From assembly GCA_007449985.2 (NCBI GenBank), contig VIIQ02000244.1, positions 43,367 to 107,366 of the forward strand: a stretch of DNA of 64,000 nt, in the 5' to 3' direction. The notes below the pieces were generated by a model. That model did no database searches, was not told the DNA's origin, and saw nothing but the letters and a program-made list of their open reading frames with translations. Position numbers and translations under genes: made by a program. Positions 33,101-46,391 of the stretch are shown here, in pieces. How positions within the stretch are numbered: position 1 is the stretch's first letter; every line of letters starts with the position of its first letter. The stretch is from Desmodesmus armatus (taxonomy: Eukaryota > Chlorophyta > Chlorophyceae > Sphaeropleales > Scenedesmaceae).

Positions 33101-36100
33101 ACAGGGCCCAGCACAAACACACTAACGGCAACAGACGGCTTCCTTCTTGGAGAACACACAAGACCTGCAGCGGCACTGTGATGAACATCCAAACAAGTCA
33201 GCCATGCTGGTGCTCCTGCTGCGCACTGTGTGGGGCATACTATATCCACTTGTAACGCCCCCCTCCCCCCCTCCCGCGCTGCACAAAAAAGCATGCCCGG
33301 CTGCACCTGCACGCGTGTTGTGAACTGCTTGAAGTCTGCGTTGATCTTGTTGCGCTTCTCCCTCTCACGCTGCTCCTCCTCAATCTCATCAGGGTCGTAC
33401 ATGTTGCGCCGACCACCATCCAGCGTCTGAACAAGGTCAACAACCTGCAGGACACACAGGGACACATCAAGGGGGTGTGTGGTGGGTGTTGGGAGAGTGC
33501 CAGGGACAGATCATAAGTGTGCCTGTCTGCCGTACATCATGTCACTGCTGCAAATGAGCCCATCCAGTGCCGCAGCATGACGTAGTCATGCCCGTGGTTA
33601 ACAAGGCACTTGCATCCCAGCTACCCCCCAACCCCAAAAAAACAGCGATGCCGGCAACAACTGCAGCTGCAGACTGTCTCTTGTCAGCAGCACATACAGA
33701 AATGCCGGCCAGGCCCCACACCAAAGCCCTTGCTGCAGACAACACCCAGCTGCTGCCCGCCCACCCACCTCTGCGTAGAACTGCACGTCCTTTGTCTTCT
33801 TGTTCCCGATCATGATGGGGTTGTGCAGGTGGAAGTGCACCAGCGTGATCATGTCGTTCTCAGCGGGCTGGAAGAAGGCGAAGCGGATGTTGCGGTACAT
33901 CACGTCCAGACCCTCGCCACGAGGGTTCTGGTACCTGCAGCACGAGGGACAAAGGAGAAGGATGACTTGCTGGAGCACAGCGAACAGCTACGCCCTACAC
34001 TAACACACCAGCTGATTTGTCAAGGGCAGCTTGGACACCAAAGTGTGCAATACATCATGCTGGCGCTGTTGCAGAACACCCGTACTCGTCAGACGAGCGC
34101 CACACGTAAAGAGCCTCCTCGTGTGACGCAACAGCCTGCCTCCAGAACCTAGAAACTGAGAGGATTTCTGGCGAGTCTACCGGGCGGATGTTTCGGCACC
34201 CACCTGAAGCCGTTCTGGTGTGCCTCCAGTGTGCCCGGCATCTTGCGCCCCTTGCCACCCAGCCCTGGCCGCACCCACAGGTCTGGTATCCGGAACACGC
34301 GCTGCACACACAACCACAGGGTGAACGACGCACCACCACACACAACACAACCAGTCAGCCAGCAAGATATGGGCACCACTTTCAAGTTGACTCAGACTCC
34401 AAGCCCGTGTGTACACGTTTGTGCACTTCTCCCAGCAAGACAAGGTTTGTGCTGGCTTGTCATCAGATAGATCGCCATACATGGCTGCAACAGGCAGTGC
34501 GATGCCAAGTTGTCTGGGCCAGTTGTGGGTCGTGTGCAGCCCAAGCAGTCTGTCGTGCTTGCCCAGGACATGCGCACACATGTAGTGCAGCACAAGTGAG
34601 CAGGGCTGGCCACCAGGGTCTGCCTCACCTTGCCCCGGACCAGCTTCTCCTGTGCCACCAGTGTCGCCCGCTCCGCGCGCTCCTTGTCCCGCTGCAGCAC
34701 AGTGCTGCGCAACACCTTGATCTCCTGCAGGGACGCAGCCACACACATGGACAGCAAGGTGTGACACTACAAGCTGACTCATGGCCAACCAACCAAGCCA
34801 TATGGGTGGGATGATGTCACAGATAAAGCTCGACAAAGGACAACTGCCCAACAGAGGCATTGACAACCAACCTTGTTTTCAAACCAAACTGCTCTCACCG
34901 CTTGCCTGCCAGAAGCAAGAGATGCGCATGTGCCATGCAGCGGCTGCGACACACGAGTCAGTCAAACGGCAGCTGTTACCATGCCGAATTGTTGCCCACT
35001 GGCTGGCATATCCTTGTTGTCCCCACCTGCACCACGCGTGATGCGTGCTTGGTGTCGCTGGTCCTGAACGACAGCTCCTTCAGGAAGATGAGGTTGGGGA
35101 ACTTCTGCGCAGGCTCGTAAGTGGTGCTGCAACAACACGCAACAATGCACAGGGATGCCGCCGTCAACAATGCCAATCAAGCAAGGTATCACGAAAGGCC
35201 CGTGTTGCAACACGTGAAGCACGTCTCCAAACCGGCGCTTGAACAGAGTGCATCACCAAACATGGCGATACTCTGCTTGTACCCAGACTCTGACACTAAG
35301 TTATTCAGAACCACCTGCACGACCCCCCTCCCCCCCGCCCTCATATGACTCTTGCTGAGCTCCCCTGCTGCGCAACTCCCTTCACCCTCCCAAGCCCCGG
35401 CCCCCTCACCCAAAGTTGAGGCTGAGCCGAATGACTGCTGCCGAGCTCTCCTGCTCCGCCGTGTGGTTGACGTTGCGCACTGTGGTGATGTGCAGCGGCA
35501 CCATCACACCATAGATGGGCACCAGCACAGCCTCAGCACGGGAGTCCACCATGATCTGTGCACCAGTGTGTGTTGGGGAGGGCAGCAGCAATGACATGAC
35601 AGCCTGGTCAGCAACAAGCTGGGCAGTGGGGAAGTGCTGGTGCAGTCTCATGTGGGCCACACAACCAGGTCACATTCCGTCCGACCAGGCTTTTACTTGA
35701 ATAGTTAGACCTGGTCTGGGGAGTACTTAGTACTGAGGGGTTGGCACCGTGGTGCAGCAGCCATTCCACCTCCCTGTCCAACCATGCAAGCAACCGGCCC
35801 CTTCCACGCTACATAACCAAACCATCACGCTTCCTCTTGCTGGGCCAAATTGTGCTCACCTGCAGGTCGCGTGTTGGAGGCACGTCCGTCAGGTTGCGGT
35901 ACGCCTGGACCTGCAGCGACAGCAAAACACAGCCAGGATCAGTGCTTAGCAAGGCTGTAGCAGAAGCTTGCTGGACCTGAACATACCCTCAACATGATAA
36001 CAAACACAAGGTACAGTTCAGTATATGACCATGCGTTGACGGCAGTGTTCACAGGTAAGACAACGGTACGGTCTGATGGTGCCCCTCACACTTGTGTAGC

Positions 36101-37596
36101 TCTGTCCCTACCTACCTACACCCTGCTGAAACAACGTATCAATGACTGTGTCTATGCCTGTGATCTCGTGATATTACAGGACCCCCCCTCCTCATCACCA
36201 ACCTGGCTGACGAGCCGCCCCTTGGCCGCCTGCTCCTGCGCATTGTACCCATTCTGCCCCGCCGTCAGTCGATGCAGCGTGCTCTCATTCAGCTGCTTCT
36301 CCATCTGCTCCTGCTTCTCACGCCTGAGCAGCAGACACGCAAATGCAGAAGCGCATACATAGCAAACACTTCAGTCGTGCGCAGCCTGCGACTTGCAGGT
36401 TGAAACTGAACTCACTGCCTGGAATACACACACCAAGCTTGCTCATGAGGGCTGCACAATGCCTCCAGTCAGCAAGTCGGCGATCCGTGATGGTAGCCAG
36501 CCACAACTGAACTTACAGCACTCCTTGCAGTGACAAACATGCAATGACAACAGCACCTTGGCCCAGCTGCAGGGGCTGCAGCCTGTGCCCCTATGCACCC
36601 CCCGCCCCCCTCTCACCTGATCTGCTCATTGCTCTTGAAGTTGGGGTCATCACTGCGCAGCTTCTTGCCCCCCGGCAGCAGGTTGTTGTTGGTCACCTCC
36701 TCCAGGGCATCAGGACCATCCTCCTGCACGGCACAATGCACGATGTGTTGTGAGTCAGATGCCAAGCCTGGTTGCGATTTCACGTGCCAGCACAGCATAC
36801 AGTGTACTTCAACAGCCTGGCAATACCAGACAAGCTACAGATTGAGACACAACTGCGCCGCTGCAGCCTCTGCCTCCCCCCCCCCCCCCCCCCCCACACA
36901 CAACCTTGACTGTCCCTCCAAAGGTGCACTGGCTGGTTGCAAAAGCATGCGTCTCCAGACCACCCACCTCCTGGTCCTCAATGATGTAGGACACCTTGTC
37001 CCAGGATTTGGTGGCCTGCAGGCACATGTTCTCAGCAGCAGCACCGCCAGGCTTCACCACCACAGTGTCAGATATCTGCAGCAGCAGCAGCAGCAGCAGC
37101 AGCATGAGGAGGACACACCACACAGTGATGCGCGAGCCTGTGGCGCCCCAGTAGAAAAACCTGCACGCATATGGTAACCAGGAATCGCCAGCTTGCAGCA
37201 TTCAGCTGTTCGTTTTTGTGCAACATTGCGCCCTGCATCTTTCACCATCTGGCTGGATCTGCTTCCTGCTCCACCTGACGCACTCACCCACCCATGGCTG
37301 GCACCCACATGCCCCATCCATCTTCCCAACAGTCCGACTGGCTTTGCACCCCATTGACATCCATCAGCAGGGCCCTGCTCACACACACCCCCCAGAATAG
37401 ACAGCCCCCCCCCCCCCCCCCCTCTGCCCCCCATTCCCCCCCCCCCACACCCGCCCCCATACACACCTGTAACGCGTACACCTTGTCCTTTTCGTCTGCT
37501 GCCTCTGCATTCTCCAGCCCTGTCACACCCAGCGTCACTGCCAACACCTGGCCAGCCCTCAACGGCTTCTCATTCTTGGCATTGATCAAGTTGGTG

Positions 37597-37637
<41 letters not shown>

Positions 37638-40600
37638 GGCATGGCACAGCAAACACACCCATCTTGGCTAGGGTGTGTGACGAGGCACCACCGCAGTATA
37701 GATTGCTGATGACACCTGGAGTAGTAGACACCGTCACACGGTGCTGCCAGTAATGGCAGCTTCAACATGGCCCTGACTTGTGAAAAATCAGATGCTTTGA
37801 AAGCCACAATCACAACTTTGGCACTGCCTGACAGGCAGGCACGCCTGTGTATGCAGGCAGGCCAGAGGGCCCCTTGAGCTCAGTGCCCGTGCTGTTGATT
37901 CAACACGGTCTCCGCTACCTCCTGCTCACCCTCCCTGAACTCCAGGCCCATCCCGAAGCCGATGGTCTTGTTGAGCCGCTCCAGCAGCTCAGGGTGGCCA
38001 GACGCCTGCAGGGACTGAGGGCATACAGAGAGAGACAGGCAGGCAGGCAGGCATACAGTAACATACTGTTAAATAAATGCAGACCCACAAGCATGTAAAC
38101 ATGAGTGCTAGGTCTGACAACGTTTGAGGAACACTGCTGATCCCGCGTACAGCTGTAGTGGCCTCGTGTCAATACTGCCACTAACAAACGCCACATCCAT
38201 TGAACAGCCTTCTCAAGTGGTGCGGGCCATGTCTGCAGCAGTTGATGCAACCAACATAAACCACAAAACCCACTGACAAATCAACCCCCGCCTCGCCTCA
38301 GGCCCTCCAAGGCCCCCCTGCCCCCCCCCCCCCCCCCAACACACACACCTGGTGCACTGCCTCCAATGCTGCCTTTGCTGGCGCCCCGTCCTTGAGTGCT
38401 GCCACTGCTGCCTCGTGCGCCTTGAGCAGTGCGTTGTACTGACCCTCCTGCACCTTGTTGGGGTTGAGAGGTACGTGCGGCTCACGTTGGCACAGTAGTT
38501 CTGGTACCGCGTGCCCAGGGAGACGACAATCACACCTGAGCAGCAGCAGCACGCACACAAGACGGTTCAACGCACAGATGAGGAGCAAGCGCAAGTGGAC
38601 CCCTGTCAGGAAGGAGAAGGAGACTCCCAAGGTGTCACAGCGTATGCAGAATTGCAGGGACGGAGCACATCCAACGCTGACGGCTGCTGCCACTCACAGC
38701 CACTGGACAGTGCTGCATTTGGCAGGGCCACTGTCACTCCCCAGCTTCCCACACAACACCCATAGCATTCTCAGCAGTACCAACAGCGTTCCCAGCAGCA
38801 CCAGCGCACCTCCGTGCAACGCGTTTTCGTCTGGGTTTGCGTTGAGCTTGAGTTCAAAGTGTCCGCCTGACTGGAACAGCGGTGGGTAGGCTATGTCCAC
38901 GTTGTCAGGCTTCAGCTTGATGTCGATCTTGGGGGATTCAAGATCACCTCCTCAGTCATCTCTGACAGTAGGGGGAGGGGGGGCGGAATTGGAGCAACAC
39001 AGAGGAGAAAGGGGGTGTTGAGGTTGCTAGCATGCTATGGGAAGAACTTGGGTGTGGTGCAGGGTGAGGTGGTTGCAGCAGGCTACTCTGCAGAAAGCTG
39101 GGATGTGTACAAGCAGCACTGCAGTGCACCACACTGCACACCAAGGCATCTACCAGAACGCAGTCTACTAGAATGCAGTGCTATGGCCAGCCCAAGTCCT
39201 TCAACTCATGCCGCCCTGCACAAAACCTGCCACGCACACATTCCCCATCCCCCCCCCCCACACACACACACACCCATCACCCCAAACCATGCAACCCCAG
39301 CACCCACACCACACATCCTCCTCACCGCTGAGCTTGAGGTGCTTGACCTTCTTGTTCTTGTCTATGATGTCCTCAATCTTCTCAACCACCCAGGCCTGCA
39401 TCACCTTGCTCGCCAGGAAGGCAGCCTTCTTGGCATTCAGGATCTCACTCTCATCCTTCACACTCAACAGGTCCGCAAAGCCTGCACACACATCCAAACA
39501 TGCCCATGACACGCACAGACACACACAGAGCTCAAACTGTGTATATGACCTATGTTAGTAATGTCAAGTCGCCGTTGTCGTCACGCGGCGACGTCACGTT
39601 TCCACATTCATGAGTGTGTGCCCGTGTACGTGTATGTAGTTCTAAGCCCTCACAATGACTGTCACTGACAAGCACCGTTCTGCACAGGGGGGCGTCACCG
39701 ACACACGGATCTTGCGCAGCCGCAGCACTGCAGTAATAATGAATTGTCGGTGTCTCCAACATCAAGCAACATCACCCAACCACAACAGCACACATGCTAT
39801 GTCCTCGCTAGCGCCACACCCGCCCACCTGGCATTGCGTCTGTGAGAGCGAGGCCTGAGTTCTGCAGCGTGGTGGTCCACAGCTCCGCGATAGCACCAAC
39901 TGGCTGCTCCTTGGGCAGGTGGCCCACACGCGGGTCAGCCTCAGCAGCACGAATCGCATCCAGCACCTCATTCAGCTGCAGTGAAGCGCAGCATGGCACA
40001 GCATGACATAGGACATGTGAGGGGAGCAGGCTGGCAGCATTGGCAGGCAGGAAGTGGCCGCAGTGGCAGCAGCAGGACTCAAGACACGCTGTGGTGTCTA
40101 TTGCGCATGTCAGGCATTTCTGGGGGCCACTGCGCGAATCCCCCTCTACCAAGAAATGCATCAGGCTGCTGTGGCCAGATGCCCTGGAGGCTGGCAGGCG
40201 TGCACAGTTACTGGCCATGTAACAAGACACAGTACATGCCAGGCAGCCCTGCCTGCAATCTGGGCGCCTGGTCTGGCTGTCTGCATCTGCCTTGTTGGTC
40301 CTACCTGCTGCTGCTCGCTGCCCTTGACGCGGACAGTGATCTTCAGTTCCACACCTGCTGACTGCTGCAGGGTATCCACCAACGGCCGCAACAGCTCCGC
40401 TGCGCAGGACAGACATGCACAAGCAGAAAGGCTCAGGGACACTCGCGAATGCAACAGGCTCTTGGACAATTGCACTCACAGGGCTGCACACGATTGCACT
40501 CTTGCAAGGCTGCCAACAGGTGTGCTGGACATGCACCAGGATGTGCAGTGTCAAAATCATGGCAGGGAGAGGTAGAACTTGAGGGGCTCAGTCTGGCTGC

Positions 40601-41168
40601 TGCAGCTCTCCTGCATGGCTGTGCTGCTGCTCAGGCTTGTGCTGCAGTGCGCTGATGCAGCTGAGGCTGCTGCAAGTCCTACTTTCGCCACACCTTTCTT
40701 GTTGGTGGTCATGAAGTGAAGCGCCTTGTCCGTGAACACCATGAGCGTGTCTGCAGGGACACACATGCAGGAACGGGGGTGAGCACAGCTGCATAAGTGT
40801 CTCATGCATCCTTCAGCAAGCCAGGCAGCTCTACCACAGTATGACGACAGCGAACAGAGCAGGGCCAGTCCTCACCAGTGACCTCATAGCCAAACAGCCA
40901 GAGGTGCAGCGAGACAGACTTGAGGTATCTCAGGTCCTCGCTTGCACTGCCTGCCATCACCGCCAACACGTTGCTGCCATCCCATATGTCTTCCTTGTGC
41001 TCCTGCAGCAGCAGCGGAGCAGCACGTGAAGGACTGTCCCAAAAGCGGGTGTGCACAGGACTGCAATGGTCCTGCATGCAGCTGCTCTGGTGCGATACTG
41101 ACCCTCCATGCGGTATATAGCTTCTTTATCCGCTTGCCGAACACGTCCTTGTTTATGGTGACGCTCAT
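30139..41168 (-). CDS. SPT16: FACT complex subunit SPT16 (histone chaperone)
   Basis: With SSRP1/Pob3, SPT16 opens and rebuilds nucleosomes during transcription and replication in the nucleus. I trace 28 exons, from ATG 41168-41166 to TGA 30141-30139. Boundaries (high to low): 41168-41103, 41002-40876, 40750-40694, 40399-40305, 39975-39828, 39481-39326, 38961-38810, 38535-38349, 38005-37930, 37597-37467, 37075-36968, 36723-36617, 36323-36203, 35910-35860, 35555-35410, 35126-35027, 34724-34629, 34301-34204, 33934-33769, 33444-33307, 32997-32942, 32670-32490, 32142-32080, 31694-31587, 31394-31353, 31238-31107, 30807-30698, 30247-30139. The protein has an N-terminal peptidase-like domain (SEDLRYLKS), the middle domain ([31 protein letters not shown]), an acidic tail and a final Lys/Arg-rich stretch. 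Total 3127 nt; two missing bases (38931-38935 and near 38468) restore 1042 aa, normal for the family. Confidence 0.95.
30442..30745 (-). repeat. Three copies of the 3' edge of an SPT16 acidic-tail exon
   Basis: The true exon end (about 30690-30745, encoding Trp-Glu-Glu-Leu-Glu and the donor) recurs at about 30584-30635 and 30442-30495 in the following intron, with the same order of motifs on the minus strand, including gtgaga-like donors in at least one copy. The intervening DNA is C-rich on the plus strand. Confidence 0.7.
31197..31394 (-). repeat. Duplicated 42-bp SPT16 exon segment ([14 protein letters not shown])
   Basis: 31353-31394 and 31197-31238 encode the same 14 residues with two synonymous changes, each preceded by a good acceptor. 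The first copy is followed by its own donor (gtgcat), while the second continues into the acidic tail. Both are phase 0, so either or both can be included without a frame change. The family normally has this motif once. Confidence 0.85.
37078..37103. repeat. GCA (minus-strand CTG) microsatellite at an SPT16 splice acceptor
   Basis: About eight units. On the minus strand the CTG run forms the tract directly before the acceptor of the exon starting at 37075. Confidence 0.9.
37601..37636. repeat. GCA (minus-strand CTG) microsatellite at an SPT16 splice acceptor
   Basis: About twelve units, ending a few bases before the acceptor of the exon that starts at 37597 on the minus strand. Confidence 0.9.
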
Positions 41169-42900
41169 GGCCCTCTCAGGGGGCTGGCCCCCCCTGGGCT
41201 ACTGCTGCTGGAGAGAGCCTGCCACTCTGAAAGCAGCACTGTCTTTCGAAGGGTATAAGTGTTGCTGCAAAACAGAACTGTGTTGTCAAGTCCTGCAGAA
41301 GAGCGGCATGCACGTCTCTGCCACTTCAGATGAGTGCTGTGATCGTGTCAGAACAAGCTTGTCCACCCCATTCAGCCAAAAGCCAGACCCTTCATGCAGC
41401 AACATGGTTGGAGCTGAAACTCCTGAACCATCCGGAGTTGGGTTCAGACGACGCCATTTGTGTGAACCATTTTTGAACTGTCGCAACCGCTTGAGCGTCC
41501 ACGAGAAGCTCAAATGAACGACACACATCGAAGGTTTTCAGGTCCTAAACTGACTCATATTACATGCAGCACTGCCTAAGCAAGAGGCCTCATGCCTGTC
41601 ATTCAGGCTGGCACACGCGACGCAGCATGTCATTGACCCCCTTGACCAACAGTGTCATGCAGTCGCTCATACAGCACCTGCAGCACCGCAACACGCACAC
41701 CAGCTATGGCACAGCCTGCTGGGCTAGCACGGCACTCGACGCACGCTATCAGCTTGCACCTATGCAGATGCAGACACGCATACCGGTGAAAGATACAAAA
41801 TCGTATACAGATACATCTCGCGACACCTACAACCCTCTTGCTTAGGTCAGGGCTGCCATAATGCACTGCACAGAGATATGCACTGCACATGAATTGCCTG
41901 CACCTTGCCTGCAAGGCCAGCTGGGCCTTCCCCTACCCCTGAAACACAAACACAAATCTGACAAGCCTGAAGACCAAGTGGCCAGGAAAACCACAATGTA
42001 CAGAGATGCATGCGTGCAGCCAGGTCATTTACAGCGCCCTGCAGGGCAGCAGATTGCAGCAGTGGCTTCAAGGTTGGTCTGCATGCAACGCTTGCAACCA
42101 CTGTTATCAACAACTGCTTCGCCACGAGCGGCCAACTTCACACGAATCGCTGCTGATACCGCTATCCAACAAACAGCTACAGATAATAAAGATGCTGCGC
42201 ATACATCTAAACAACCCACAGCAGGCCTCCAAAGACCTGCGATGGTTGCTTTGTGGAGTACACCATGAACGTACAATTTGGGCACCTGGAAATGCACACA
42301 TGGCCATAGGAGGCACATGACCAGCCCTGCCGGTGGAACTCTGCATGTGCTGTGCTTGCTGGCTTGCTTTTGGCCCCAAAAGCAGCAACAGGCACCACCC
42401 ACGCGGCTATTCATAATGTACATGATGCATTGTAACTCCCAAAACATAGCCCAATGCTGGCCAAACGGCTTGTCAACCCCAAGCGGCCTCATGCCCTCAT
42501 ATACCATATGCAACAAGCACGCCAAAGCAGCCCCTACAAAGCATTCCACGCACCAAATCAACACGCCAAAAACGTCAAGCAACAGGCTAACTTTGACGAC
42601 AGCCACTAACTACATCAATGCATGACACGCAACACCCTACCCTTTACTGCCAAGCCTGGCGACGCCAAGACAATCCATCCAGCAGCCATGAACACCCCAC
42701 AGCACTCTACCGCCATGTTCCCAGCCACTGCTTCTATCAGCAGTACACTCGTAGTGCCATATACTGGGCTGCTCCATGCAGCACTTCACTAGGGTCTCTA
42801 CAACTATCACCCTGGCAACAGCCTCGATAGCCTGAGGTCAACTGTCGCCCTGCCGCACCAGAGCGGGCTTACTGAGTGGGCTCGCCGGCTGAGACTGCCA
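41169..42900. other. Interval between SPT16 and the F-box/LRR gene
   Basis: It must hold the SPT16 promoter and the F-box/LRR 3' UTR. Minus-strand TGTAA signals fall at 42029-42033 and 41560-41564. A 193-codon minus-strand ORF (42025-42606) has no recognisable domain and I do not call it. Confidence 0.4.
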
Positions 42901-44596
42901 TCACCAGCAGCGTGCATCAAGGTCAGAAAGGGTGTTGCTGTCTGCCGGGGGCATCAGGTGCGCCAGCTGCTTCATCGCGCGCCGCCCAATTGGGCAGTTG
43001 GCAAGGTCGAGGCAGGTGAGTGCAGTCAGGCCCTTGGCAAGTGCCTGGGCACCCCGGGCGCTGATGGCGTTGGAGCGCAGCACCTGCAGGAAGCAGCAGC
43101 ACAACTTTAGCCCATCCTGCCATCGCACAAAACTGCATTGGGCTGTTTGAGCCGCCGGGGCTCGATGCACCAGCCGTCCCAATGAGTGGAACATTGTGTG
43201 ACGTTGTGAACACATCCGCAGGGGCATCACTACATGGTGACATGTCTGGCAGACATTGACTCTTTCACAAGGCATGTGCTGCACACAAAAGCGTGATCAG
43301 GTGCAATGCCGTCAAAGCTGTGTGTATGCTGTCTCACCAGGTGCTGCAGGCTGTGTAGGTGTGTCAGGAGTGCTGCCTGCTTGTTGTCCAGCTCGGGGTT
43401 TATAGCACAGGCAGACAGCTTCGTCAGACACGTCAGGTGCGCCAGACCCAACAACTCATCACCAGATACAGGACACCTGCAGAGGACGTGACAAGCAAAG
43501 CAGCATTGCATGGCACAACACGGCACACAACGTTGCGAGATAGAAAAAAAATGGTCACAAGACACATGGCACGCGATACACCATTACTATGGCAAGAAGG
43601 CCTTCAGCTAGGTGCAGTGCTGACACTCTAGCAAGCCAAGACACAACCTGGCATGAAATCTGTAGGGGCAAAAAGCTGCGGCCCAGGCGCCATCTGTAGG
43701 GACAAGAAAATCTGTAGGGACATGAAGCTGCAGGCCACTGTCACTCCCCACCCACCTGTCTACGTTCAGCTCCAGCAGCTGAGTACTGAGCCCCGGCAAC
43801 AGGTGCTGCATCTTGCCAGGTGGTATGCTGCAATGCGCCAACATCAGCCGCTGCAGCCTGCTGCTGCTGGTCAGCAGTGGGCACATGTGCCGCACCCACA
43901 CAGCATTGCTGAAGTGGGAGCCACCCAGGTCCAGGGCAGTGAGGGAGGCCAGGCCCTGCAGGCCGTACCAGCTGTTGGACTGGCCCTGAGCGGTGATGTC
44001 GGGGGGTAGGCCTGATGACAGCATCCATGCCTGACTCACACCTGCAGGATTGATACGCAGGCAGTGCATGCTTGCACGCTACGCAATATGCAGCACCCGC
44101 GTTGCCATAAATGCTGTGTCAGGCTACATGGCTGCCTGCTGCACACCGCTCTTACAACCTGATACGCAGGCACTGCATGCTTGCACCAGACGCACTGAAC
44201 AGCAGCACGTTGCATGTGCAGCTGGCTGCCTTCCTTCCTGGCTGGTTGCCTTCTGCAAACCAACACTCGTACACCTTGCACAATACCCCCCCCTGCCAAA
44301 AAGACATCGTGACATGACCTGTCCTGGCGTCCACCGCTCTTACCTCCCAGCTCCAGGTGCTGCAGTGACTGTATACGCCCAATGGCCCCCAGGCTGTGGC
44401 TGGTGAGGGGGTTCAGCCCAACCTCCAGAGCAGTCAACCGCATGCTGCCCAATGCAGTGACGTCAGACACACCAAAGCCAATGATGTTGAGGTGCACCAG
44501 CCGCTGCAGGGTTGTGAGGGGGCTGATGTCTGCCAGGGTGGCGCTGCGCATGCGGGCACGCGAGGGCATCACACTCAGGTCCAGGTGCGTCTGTGA

Positions 44597-44627
<31 letters not shown>

Positions 44628-44634
44628 CAGCAGA

Positions 44635-44668
<34 letters not shown>

Positions 44669-45263
44669 CAGAGGGGTTACATGGGGGTGCCACAAGTTCA
44701 CAAATGTTCAGGTGTTGCTATCACATACAAAAGCTCTGCACTTATTGCGTCTGCATTACTATGGCTTCCCATGTAGCCAGCACACTGACACACTGCTTGG
44801 GGCACCACATGCGCACATCAACACAAAAAGAACCCCAACATCTCTTGCCCCTCTTGATGCAAAACCAAACACAATACCCCCTCCCCCGTATCTGCATCCT
44901 GTCACGAGCAGCCTGTCTGTGTCACCCACCAGCTTTGGCAGCCGAGCAATCTCCTGCAGGCTTGCTGCTGTGAGGTTGTTGTCCGACAGCTCCAACTGCT
45001 GCAGATTGATCAAGCTAGCCAGACCCTTGAGTGATGAGTCACCCAGGCTGCAGTGCTGCAGGGCTAGGCTGGTCAACTGCCTAGCTGATGTCACACATGC
45101 CACACCACCGACGTCATAGCGTGAGAGGGAGAGGGACTTGAGCTGTGTGGCTGTGTTGGCGATGCTGGCGACAGCGGCGCCACAGCCCCTCAGGTGGGGC
45201 AGGACGGGGTCTGGTGGGGCCAGGGGGGGCGTCAGGGTAATGTACGCAGCAGCAGGAGCAGCA

Positions 45264-45301
<38 letters not shown>

Positions 45302-46391
45302 GAGGAGTTCAGTGGCAGCGGTGACAGCGGCATGGGGCAAGATGGGACCCATAGCCCTACCCACTGCAGCCAAGCAGACCACAACCAGAATCACCACCAG
45401 ACGCGCGCTGCTGTACTGTTTTGGCTGCCCTTGCTCCTAGAAAGCACGACCCACCTCCGCCGATGTACCCCCCGCCCCCGGACCCCACCCACACGCACCC
45501 ACACGGATTCTAGTCAGCATGCACGAGTACGCATGCGCTCCGTCTGCTGACACACATCCACACGCACACCCACAAAGCTCTTGCTCCCACCAGATTGCCC
45601 ACAATGCAAGGCTGTTGAGCATGCATGAGTACGCATGCACTCCCTCTGCTGACACACATTTTCACACCCACCCACACACTCCTGTCCCCCGACACACCTG
45701 ATGCATCTGCTCCCACCAAGTTGCCCACAATGCATGCCAGCACCAGTAGCTGCAGGTCTGCTAGGGAGGGCTTCAGGGGCTGCAGCTTGAGGGTTGTCAG
45801 CAGCGGAGCATGCTGCACCACATGGGCCAAAAAAAGCAGATCCATAACATCGAGGTCCAACTGCAGCACCAGTTGCTGTAACTGAAGCCTGCAGTGGTCC
45901 GTGCTGGGGTTGCTGTACCAGCAGCCTTCCTGCGTGCTGCTGTCGCTGTCACTGTCGCTCCTGCTGTTGCTGGTACGGTTGCCCCAGGTGCTTGTGTCCC
46001 AGCTACTGTTGTTGGTAATGGAGGCGATGCTGTTGATGGTGACTGGACTCGTGCTGCTGAGAGTACTACTGCTGTGCTGACACCTGTCGCTGACTAAGCA
46101 GCGCAGGAGTGCTTTCCTTGCAGCGCGGCCTAGGGGTGCGCTGGTAGAGAGCTGCAGTTGCTTCAGCTGCCGACCGTGCTCTTGCAGCCATGTGAACATG
46201 AAAGGCAGCTGTGTCTGGCGCTCTGCGCTGCTGAGGTTCAGCAACACGCACTGCATGGCTTGGTTTGATGCTGCATGCCACGTTTGACTGACGAGTGCAG
46301 CAGTTTGCATCAGCTGCTGCTGCTCCAACTGCATTAGGATGCCCACAAAGACATGCTGGGGCAGCCTGTCAAAGGGGGACGGTCCCTGCAT
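42901..46391 (-). CDS. F-box-like leucine-rich-repeat protein
   Basis: Probably a substrate receptor of an SCF-type ubiquitin ligase. Exons (high to low): 46391-45698, 45210-44930, 44590-44344, 44041-43756, 43476-43338, 43083-42901. The sum is 1830 nt (609 aa plus TGA) with all phases matching. Residues about 4-50 look like an F-box (FDRLPQHVFVGIL then a VSQTWHAA helix). From about residue 240 there are repeated leucine-rich units: LKSLSLS, LTSLALQHC, LQQLELSDNNL, LVHLNIIGF, LQHLELGG, LTALDLGG, LTCLDLANC. Exon 1 has a Ser/Thr/Asn-rich linker between F-box and LRRs. The start ATG at 46391 may instead lie inside an acceptor (tttttccatgcag), in which case a short upstream exon is missing. The family resembles algal FBXL-type proteins; the substrate is unknown. 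Confidence 0.75.
44596..44668. repeat. CAG/CTG microsatellite at an F-box/LRR splice acceptor
   Basis: Interrupted CAG run (with CAA and an aaacag break). On the minus strand this long CTG tract lies directly before the acceptor of the exon starting at 44590. Confidence 0.9.
45247..45300. repeat. CAG microsatellite in F-box/LRR intron 1
   Basis: Interrupted CAG run a few tens of bases before the acceptor of the exon starting at 45210 on the minus strand; it yields false Ala/Ser/Gln ORFs. Confidence 0.9.
45515..45735 (-). repeat. Tandem duplication copying the end of F-box/LRR exon 1 into intron 1
   Basis: The exon end encoding CIVGNLVGA (about 45701-45735) recurs at about 45575-45608, and the following gagtacgcatgc block occurs twice (about 45525 and 45626). 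The second copy lacks a good donor. Confidence 0.8.

Noticed and set aside
38349..38961. SPT16 as a pseudogene because of two frameshifts
   Set aside because: All other SPT16 exons are intact with clean splice sites, and adding one base at each site restores the whole protein; assembly error is simpler.
42025..42606. 193-codon minus-strand ORF between SPT16 and the F-box/LRR gene
   Set aside because: No recognisable domain or exon partners; length is possible by chance at this base composition.
45515..45735. CRISPR-like array suggested by repeated blocks
   Set aside because: Only two imperfect copies of a long unit, in a eukaryotic intron, with one block copied from the adjacent exon.
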